The notes under the pieces were generated by a model. It did not search any database. It was not told the origin of the DNA and was given only the letters and a program-made list of their open reading frames with translations. Shown here piece by piece: positions 38,301-41,527 of a DNA stretch of 41,527 nucleotides (position 1 is the first letter of the stretch; each line of letters opens with the position of its first letter). This DNA comes from Helochares maculicollis (taxonomy: Eukaryota > Arthropoda > Insecta > Coleoptera > Hydrophilidae): the NCBI GenBank assembly GCA_033557835.1, contig JAWQRO010000356.1, forward strand, positions 1-41,527, written 5' to 3'. The position numbers and the translations under genes are program-made.

Positions 38301-38494
38301 TCTATAAGCCTATGTAATGTAACGATGAATTTGTGTGATGAAGGCTCAAGAATGATAAATTCTCGTTCTTTGTGGTAATGAGATGCCTTTAGTGAGGCAG
38401 GGCTAGCCTAGCGAATGTAAGATACACCAGAAAAAGAAAATATTAAAAGTCAAAAAGCACATCAAAGCTTACATTTATCTCCATCTTCTGACAT
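12603..38494 (-). CDS. Ndae1: Ndae1, sodium-driven chloride/bicarbonate exchanger (SLC4 family), whole gene
   Basis: A plasma-membrane SLC4 transporter that brings in Na+ with bicarbonate in exchange for Cl-, controlling cell and haemolymph pH. Coding exons: first exon 37005-36987 (or 38494-38473), 35753-35283, optional 28561-28433 and 26802-26722, then 25817-25321, 18649-18074, 16259-16110, 15877-15056, 14906-14670, 13104-12917 and 12747-12603. The basic form is 1034 residues, close to Drosophila Ndae1 (about 1030). The cytoplasmic domain has PPAQRVQFILGE, ETARWIKFEEDVEEGGNRW (about 50-68), FMRKIPPGAEASN and VLPPGEWDPAIRIEPP. The membrane domain starts with KRKAPWYW and holds PIITFGGLLAEAT, LTILGSTGPVLVFE, TRFTEENF, IFMDQQIT, KKGCGYHLDL, PWFVAATVLSI and PGEKPQFLGVREQRVT. 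The third extracellular loop has four cysteines and N-glycosylation sites NET, NWT and NAT, a mark of the Na+-coupled branch. Every exon junction is in phase. Confidence 0.95.
12917..13104 (-). CDS. Ndae1: Ndae1 exon for the cytoplasmic C-terminus
   Basis: Acceptor aattcacag/AAACC, donor CCGAG/GTACGA; 188 bases, phase 0 in and 2 out. It codes for KPQEGKPIEIGEGDLKIN, then SINITEEVNKSGIWKQV. The I-N-I-(T/S)-(E/D)-E-(M/V)-x-K-(T/S) motif is the conserved tail motif of Na+-coupled bicarbonate transporters. This confirms that the exon belongs to the gene, although its frame is too short to stand out alone. Confidence 0.9.
13105..14567 (-). other. Ndae1 intron before the C-terminal exons
   Basis: AT-rich, with no further exon recognised. 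The first about 100 bases after the donor at 14670 (14669-14568) remain open in frame and could form an alternative C-terminus, described under the exon at 14568-14906. Confidence 0.6.
14568..14906 (-). CDS. Ndae1: Ndae1 last membrane-segment exon, with optional read-through C-terminus
   Basis: Acceptor aaattttcag/GTACCT. It codes for VPIKRVHLFTLIQLACL, the final hydrophobic segment (ILFPLMLVVMIGIRKSLDLI), then RRELKILDDVMPEF and HDLIQDAE. Splicing at GAG/GTGGGG (last exon base 14670) joins in phase 0 to 13104. If that donor is not used, the frame stays open for 33 more codons (VGWTSKLVKFCIGSKPVKNN and further) to a TAG at 14570-14568. That form would be 957 residues and lack the INITEE tail. 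The membrane part is certain; use of the second ending is a guess. Confidence 0.85.
   Translation of the reverse strand, partial: VPIKRVHLFTLIQLACLAALWVIKSFTSTSILFPLMLVVMIGIRKSLDLIFERRELKILDDVMPEFTKRSEHDLIQDAEVGWTSKLVKFCIGSKPVKNNAEAIKEKQAQIEK
15056..15877 (-). CDS. Ndae1: Ndae1 large transmembrane exon
   Basis: Acceptor acttttctag/GACTTC, donor GACAG/GTAAAT; 274 codons, phase 0 both sides. It starts in the extracellular loop (DFNATMSGPDCN, one glycosylation site and the fourth loop cysteine). It then covers the middle and late membrane helices: FLMSIMLFAGTFIVS, FFPTKVRQFFSDFAVIIAI, GIPTPKLEVP, LIFMDQQITSVIINRKE, GCGYHLDL, IPWFVAATVLSI, ESECAAPGEKPQFLGVREQR, PMPVLFGVFLYMGVASLKG and YQPDYMFLRQ. 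Confidence 0.96.
16110..16259 (-). CDS. Ndae1: Ndae1 extracellular loop exon
   Basis: Acceptor tcgtatttcag/GCTGTG, donor TTG/GTAAGC; exactly 50 codons, phase 0 both sides. It codes for AVENVILIGKNFPVT and the large glycosylated loop with CYCTANETL, QNWTVL and KETCL: two N-x-T sites and three of the four loop cysteines. It has no long open frame of its own. It was found from splice signals and from the gap between the neighbouring exons. Confidence 0.93.
16260..18073 (-). other. Ndae1 intron
   Basis: AT-rich intron between the first membrane exon and the extracellular-loop exon. No further exon, repeat or mobile element was recognised. Confidence 0.7.
18074..18649 (-). CDS. Ndae1: Ndae1 exon for the start of the membrane domain
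   Basis: Acceptor tttcgaaacag/GATCCA, donor AAG/GTAAGC; 192 codons, phase 0 both sides. A very acidic linker (DPRKRPPEKPEVEVDEEEEE) precedes GKLFGGLINDVKRKAPWYW. The first membrane helices follow: ASWIFLYFACLSPIITFGG, GMGYGFFSGQPLTILGSTGP, FWIGTWITIILVVLVAV, ALVCYITRFTEENFACLIAF. The true start of the exon lies upstream of the first methionine in this frame. Confidence 0.96.
18650..21144 (-). other. Ndae1 intron, 3' part
   Basis: Part of the 6.7-kb intron between the exons ending at 25321 and starting at 18649. AT-rich and without recognised exons. It includes a second copy of the cccgtatact dispersed repeat (20310-20580). Confidence 0.6.
20310..20580. repeat. Dispersed repeat, copy 2 (cccgtatact family), shortened
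   Basis: It begins with TTTCCCGTATACTTTACGAAATATA, close to the start of the copy near 2420. It ends with TGTACAAATACGCTAAAAA, matching about 2856-2876, and carries GTAAACAC between. The two copies are in the same orientation. This one is about half as long, so it has internal deletions or has diverged. Confidence 0.5.
21242..21267. repeat. GC-rich perfect hairpin inside the tandem array
   Basis: The arms CTGTGCCGAC and GTCGGCACAG are perfect reverse complements around the 6-base loop CGTGCC. The block is strikingly G+C rich against its AT-rich surroundings. It has no clear counterpart in the other array units. Confidence 0.75.
22536..23786 (-). mobile_element. mariner element, end to end, 1251 bp, dead
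   Basis: The left end is CCAGGCTGTTCAATAAGTTT and the right end, as its reverse complement, is CTAGGCTGTTCAATAAGTTT. The similarity extends to about 33 bases with few differences (through GCGGTTCGAT and ACGGTTCGAT). Each end is flanked by TA (22534-22535 and 23787-23788), the mariner target duplication. The length is that of a full mariner. The transposase reads on the minus strand but is broken. The element lies in an Ndae1 intron, inserted into a unit of the 0.8-kb array. Confidence 0.92.
22630..23625 (-). pseudogene. mariner transposase, degenerate
   Basis: Recognisable pieces in order on the minus strand: an N-terminal helix-turn-helix part (VERWVAEFKRVRTSIEDDPR, QGRPKTTTPEIVEKIQ), then TWIYDGDSESKQETKEW around the first catalytic aspartate. 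Next come FWDAKEILIVNYLQTGKTIN and EYYCNLLDQLK, then IIRQDNTLHHKK around the second aspartate, and SDFHLF near the third. A C-terminal stretch GIHKLESRWN follows. These pieces lie in more than one frame and are separated by several stop codons, so no active enzyme can be made. The subfamily was not assigned. Confidence 0.88.
24351..24607 (-). pseudogene. Fragment of a second mariner transposase
   Basis: On the minus strand: RIILHQDNASSHTVHQTITF, the D-N-A-S-S-H-T motif around the second catalytic aspartate. After a frameshift comes a stretch whose spacing matches the SPDLAPNDFFLFP, GQRFSSPEEA and EWKKCFDNW parts of mellifera-type mariner transposases, here badly decayed. The wording differs from the element at 22536-23786 (IIRQDNTLHHKK), so it is not a duplicate. 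No terminal repeats were found. Array sequence resumes on both sides. Confidence 0.7.
25321..25817 (-). CDS. Ndae1: Ndae1 exon, second half of the cytoplasmic N-terminal domain
   Basis: Acceptor tttggtgttttag/GGGCAG, two bases completing the codon left by the previous exon; donor CACAG/GTACAA, phase 0. It opens with a variable linker (AETKEGLTKSQSAVSMTRNQ). It then codes for the conserved NLNFMRKIPPGAEASN, LVGEVDFLTKTISGFIRL, LTEVPVPTRFLFVLLGPAG, HEIGRAMATLMSDEVFHEVA, LAGVDEFLDAVTVLPPGEW and DPAIRIEPPAAIPSQ. Confidence 0.95.
26722..26802 (-). CDS. Ndae1: Ndae1 cassette exon, 27 codons
   Basis: A very good acceptor (cttatcttttgcag/TGGAAG) and a donor CAGG/GTAAAA bound 81 bases. They have no stop in the phase required by both neighbours (1 in, 1 out). 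The reading is EDPHFGDHNTFGKSPEYGKF then LNVPGQ. Because 81 is a multiple of three, including or skipping it keeps the protein in frame. It falls in the linker of the cytoplasmic domain where SLC4 transporters differ by splicing. It is richer in G+C than the intron around it. Confidence 0.78.
28433..28561 (-). CDS. Ndae1: Ndae1 probable cassette exon, 43 codons
   Basis: Acceptor caacgttttcag/ATGGAT and donor CCAG/GTTAGG bound 129 bases, phase 1 in and 1 out, with no stop. The reading is GCYSKLLCVSPQKKRKGSVI then SLEVVESKKSSQKRNGSYIS. K-K-R-K-G-S is a basic phosphorylation-type site (PKA or PKC consensus). Like the 27-codon exon, it can be included or skipped without changing frame. The donor is weaker than that of the other exons, so confidence is lower. 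Identity rests on phase, openness in an AT-rich intron and splice signals. Confidence 0.6.
28562..32323 (-). other. Ndae1 long intron, middle part
   Basis: Part of the 6.7-kb intron before the exon starting at 35753. AT-rich, with no exon recognised. Around 28960-29200 there is a loose, degenerate series of 'gataaaaa..ttgta' units. About 30420-30700 is a more G+C-rich patch that looks like decayed transposon sequence but matched no family. Confidence 0.45.
32324..32364. repeat. (TA)n microsatellite, about 20 repeats
   Basis: An uninterrupted run of alternating T and A, 41 bases, in the Ndae1 intron. It is likely to vary in length between individuals. Confidence 0.97.
34591..34860 (-). other. 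Unexplained open frame of about 85 codons
   Basis: The minus strand is open without a stop from about 34860 to 34591. Its reading looks protein-like in composition (VADNNWMESNLKVENVQCMV, APQRHKQIRNALKPYRSLQV). It lies in an Ndae1 intron, 0.4 kb downstream of the exon 35753-35283. I recognise no family. No good acceptor precedes it in the required phase, so it is not assigned to Ndae1. It may be a transposon remnant or chance. Confidence 0.25.
34898..35007. repeat. Three degenerate tandem copies of a unit of about 38 bp
   Basis: The blocks at 34898-34931, 34932-34971 and 34972-35007 each hold a gaatc/taacgtc start, a tat-or-gcattaaaa core and an AC(C/T)GA(T/C) or CAATCG end. On the minus strand the reading shows a repeating (A/N)-F-N-(I/A) pattern. 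Confidence 0.4.
35283..35753 (-). CDS. Ndae1: Ndae1 exon, first half of the cytoplasmic N-terminal domain
   Basis: Acceptor tttccag/TCACCC (two bases complete the codon from the first exon); donor GCGAAAA/GTAAGT, phase 1. It codes for TPPAQRVQFILGEDVDEG, LFSEMEELVFDGDEMEWK, ETARWIKFEEDVEEGGNRW, SKPHVATLSLHSLFELRSLI, ADLLLDNMV, VREALLKRHRHQHQRKKP and IRSFAEIGRNHSS. All are hallmarks of the Na+-coupled SLC4 branch. The frame continues past the donor, but homology stops there. Confidence 0.95.
35754..36986 (-). other. Ndae1 intron after the first coding exon
   Basis: AT-rich; no other exon recognised. A short (AAT)n run lies at about 36089-36103. Confidence 0.6.
36987..37005 (-). CDS. Ndae1: Ndae1 first coding exon, form A
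   Basis: ATG at 37005-37003 reads MSRYDE plus one base, then a consensus donor T/GTAAGTG. Joined to 35753 it gives MSRYDEFTPPAQRVQF, in frame. A possible acceptor lies about 20 bases upstream of the ATG (aatttgtaatag), so a non-coding 5' exon may precede it. The exon is too small for homology. It is called on start codon, strong donor and correct phase. Confidence 0.65.
38473..38494 (-). CDS. Ndae1: Ndae1 alternative first coding exon, form B
   Basis: ATG at 38494-38492 reads MSEDGDK plus one base, then a good donor T/GTAAGC. Joined to 35753 it gives MSEDGDKFTPPAQRVQ, in frame and with the same split phenylalanine codon as form A. The sequence before it is somewhat richer in G+C. An acidic start after M-S is common in this family. 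Two exons of the same layout suggest two promoters, with only the first few residues changed. Confidence 0.6.
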
Positions 38495-41400
38495 ACTAAT
38501 ACGTCTTCTGCCCGAAACTAGTATTCCTGAAACGGTTTTGGGTCAAACAGTTGGCTAAATACATAAAATTGAGGTACTTTTACATAGTTATCTACCGCCT
38601 ATTATTTAATCCAAATAGTTAATTACGGGAACGCCTGAAATTGTGTACTTGCAATTTCCATATTTCAAATTTGCTTCTTAGGCATTTCAATGGTTTGTAG
38701 GAAATGGAGTTTTAGTCATATTCTTTCTTTATCCTACAAACTTTGCCTTCTTTAAGGAAAAATTTGAAGTAGGCGGGTATTGAACCGTGAGATAAAGATT
38801 TCGTTGAAAAACACTACTTAATTTCAATTCGTTTCTCTATATTATCACAACGATTTTTATAATTTGGAGCAAAATGATTTTATGTTGATTAAACAGATTT
38901 TTATTACATTGAAAAGTGCAACAGTAAAAATAGCAGCAATTCAATATCAAATTATTGCGTAGAATTAATTACGTATGGAGATTAATGTCAATTAATTACA
39001 GTAATAATTAATGAGTAAGGAAAACAAAATAAGGTAAATCCTTGGTGCTAGTTCAAAAAACAATGTTTGCAATGATTTGCAACAGTTTTTCACGAAAGAA
39101 ATTTATAGGGAACTGATTTACTTTCTTCTGGATTTTGTTTAAATGTAACTAGTAACAGATAAGTAATCAAAATTGGGCTTTCACAAAAAAATAATTGTAA
39201 AATTTAATTATTTTTGTTCCGTATATCATTTGTCAATGAAATCAACAAAAGGAAACTTTTGTTTGATAAATTCACTTCAATATAAACACTTACAATCGTA
39301 TCAAAAATATATTTTTGTTCAAAACGTATATAATTTAAAATTTGAAGGCAGTCAGTCATGTAACAACAAAATCAAATAATATCGGCCAAACGATTACAAT
39401 CAGCAACTTGAGCTTGAATTCACTTAGATTAAAACAGATAATAAACCGTTTGATCGTTCATTACCTGACATGAAGGTTTTGTTGTTATTTTCGATGAGAT
39501 AAGCCTATTAAAAATTGTTATATTTCAATGAAAATATCTAACGAAGTAAAGAGAAACCAATTAACAAATGATATTAACAGAATAATGTAGAAATCAATAC
39601 CAGAAGTAAGAATGAAATCATTAAAGGAGGACCAGCTGAGCACATCATAACTCATAATCAGACATATAGTACTATTAGCTGTTTAGCAAACATAATTTGG
39701 ATGGGTTTAAAAATTCTGCTAAGTTTAACCACGAAAACACTTATTGGATGCTCTTTTGACTAAATTAAATCAGGCCAAGTGTCCTCCCGATCAATATAAC
39801 CCCGGCATCCAAAATATAGAGCAGCGAATATAGGAAGTGGATTTCCCTGACGCCATTTGCGCTATTTTCTCATATTCCATCGACACCTTTTTATCTATCA
39901 CAATTACAATTTTATCAAAAGATAATAATGAATTAATACGCCATCTGCAGATCATTTTATCGCTACTAATGGCAAGTGTCTGAGAAACTTTATATTGTTG
40001 GCTGCACGTGACGATAACTTTTTAAAAGTTTTACAATATACGTAATCCAATTCATATCAACATGAACTCAATATCAACATGGACTTAATATCAACATATA
40101 CTTAATATCACAGGAAACTCTTCCAGACAAGATTTTACCGCGCTCCTTAAAGGTCAGGCGAGGTGGTTGCTGGCGCGATATTGGTTTTTATATGATCATT
40201 TTTCAACGCTAGTAGCGTGCTTAGCCGTAAACTGGAGGGTAATAAACGTATTAACGCAGTATGCCTCCAAATTATGGGTCTCTAACCTCATTAATATGCA
40301 AAACATGGGGATAACACAAGTTTGATCGAATAAAATACGAAGTTGCTGAAATTCGCCTCGATTTCTCTTTCCTCTTTCATTTAAAAAGCTACTCACGAAC
40401 TATTTTCCGAACTAAATTTGCATTTGGTCAAAACTTTGTTTCTTCTACTGTTCTTATTAAATTTGGGAATTGTAGGTTGATAGGAATTGAACCCAAATAA
40501 TCATGAGTCGTCCTCAGGCGACGTCAGTGTTTCAAAGATTTCTCAGGATGGCTGAACCAAAAATAATGCAAATGTAGCTCATATATTACTTGGACCGGAT
40601 ATTCTAAGAAGCTTGCTAATTAATCTTTCTCTTCCAAAAGCCTGAATGCGTAAATTTTCGTAATCCAAAGCACGGGATGTATTTGTAGAAAATTATACTT
40701 TAGAGGTCATAAATTGAAGCGCACACATTTGCTCCGCTAAGAACGAACTTTTAGAGTTAAATTGGAGCTAGTAGAATTTATAATTTGTTTCGTTTCGTAT
40801 ATTTTCTATTTAAAGAAAACTAGTTTAGGGATACAGCGGCTACTACATTCTCTCTAACGTTACAACGCTTAGAAATAACATACGCGGCAAAATTAGAAAA
40901 TGCACAGAAATATGTCTATTTCAAAATTTGGAGCGCATGTACAAGCGAAACTGATTGTGTCGTTCACGGTTTAAAGTATGTTGTTATATGTCCGTACAAG
41001 GAAGTTTCAAAATTGAAAGCAAACTGGGAATCAATTTTCTATTTGCTTGCTGAAAATGATTTTAGTTTCTAAAAATATAATAGAACCAAACGGTCATAGA
41101 AGGCTTAATTAAGCACTTTGTGAACGGAACAAAAATTAAACTTGTAAATGGGGTGAAATAAAGTGACTTAAAATAATATTTTATTATTTTTAAACTCTAC
41201 CTAAGCACGTATTGTAAAGAAATAAAGTTCTGCCAATATATTATTAAGAAAATTTTGTTCTCTTGTAGGAATAATCACGAGGGACGAAGGTTGGCCATGT
41301 AATGGATTCTAATTCTCCTCTCATTAATCGCTTGTAGCGAGTTGTGATTTACAATACCACTTTCATCAACTTTTAGAATTTGTATTTTTTGTACTATTTT

Positions 41401-41527
41401 ATCGATACAATTTAATTATTGACAACTAATATGTATTTTACTTGTATTCGATGTGCACTGAAGTGATATTATTAGTTCAAAAATTTTATTTTACTAAACA
41501 ACCTATGCTATAAAATGTAGCATACTA
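38495..41527. other. Upstream region or 5' intron of Ndae1
   Basis: AT-rich with no gene recognised on either strand. It may contain Ndae1 promoters or non-coding first exons. A G+C-richer patch lies at about 40135-40260. A minisatellite is listed separately. Confidence 0.45.
40054..40111. repeat. 17-bp minisatellite, about 3.5 copies
   Basis: Units at 40054-40070, 40071-40087 and 40088-40104, with a partial fourth, follow the pattern ATATCAACATRNACTYA. Copies differ at two to three positions. Confidence 0.85.

Noticed and set aside
38765..38800. tRNA T-arm-like sequence (GGTTCAATACC on the minus strand), and a similar one near 40480
   Set aside because: Neither could be extended to an acceptor stem, D arm and anticodon arm; at most tRNA-derived SINE scraps.
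40196..40396. 66-codon minus-strand frame upstream of Ndae1
   Set aside because: No conserved features. The nearby GTGAGT donor has no in-frame start that joins Ndae1.
1..41527. CRISPR arrays, operons, prophage or other bacterial systems
   Set aside because: The window is eukaryotic, with spliced genes and animal transposons; no such structures were seen.

Overview
The window is insect nuclear DNA, strongly AT-rich. It carries parts or all of three protein genes, all on the minus strand, with long introns and several transposon fossils. The insect assignment rests on the proteins (Lrch, mitochondrial EF-G1, an Ndae1-type SLC4 transporter), the small AT-rich introns beside very long ones, and the mix of mariner, piggyBac and Jockey-like remnants. 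I cannot name the order or species.

Layout. 1-963: the first coding exon of Lrch; the rest of that gene lies off the left edge. 964-5662: intergenic, with a 5S rRNA-like repeat, a short tandem repeat and one copy of a dispersed repeat. 5663-10529: a complete four-exon mitochondrial elongation factor G1 gene. Its first exon codes for a 25-residue mitochondrial transit peptide and is separated from the rest by a 2.3-kb intron. That intron holds an internally deleted piggyBac-like element and a Jockey-type zinc-knuckle fragment. 10530-12602: intergenic. 12603-38494: the sodium-driven anion/bicarbonate exchanger gene Ndae1. I assemble it from eight constitutive-looking exons plus alternatives: two first coding exons, two in-frame cassette exons in the cytoplasmic N-terminal linker, and a possible second C-terminus. 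All splice phases agree. 38495-41527: upstream sequence or a 5' intron of Ndae1, with a small minisatellite and no recognised gene.

The long Ndae1 introns carry the main repeats. A diverged tandem array with a period of about 0.8 kb spans roughly 21.1-25.2 kb. It is interrupted by a structurally complete but dead 1251-bp mariner and by a fragment of a second, different mariner.

The three genes are not functionally linked: Lrch acts at the actin cortex, EF-G1 in mitochondrial translation, and Ndae1 in pH and bicarbonate transport. No new enzymatic system was seen. The most informative result is the reconstructed splice architecture: the Ndae1 alternative N-termini and cassettes, and the EF-G1 transit-peptide exon. 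These pieces are too short for a simple ORF search to find.
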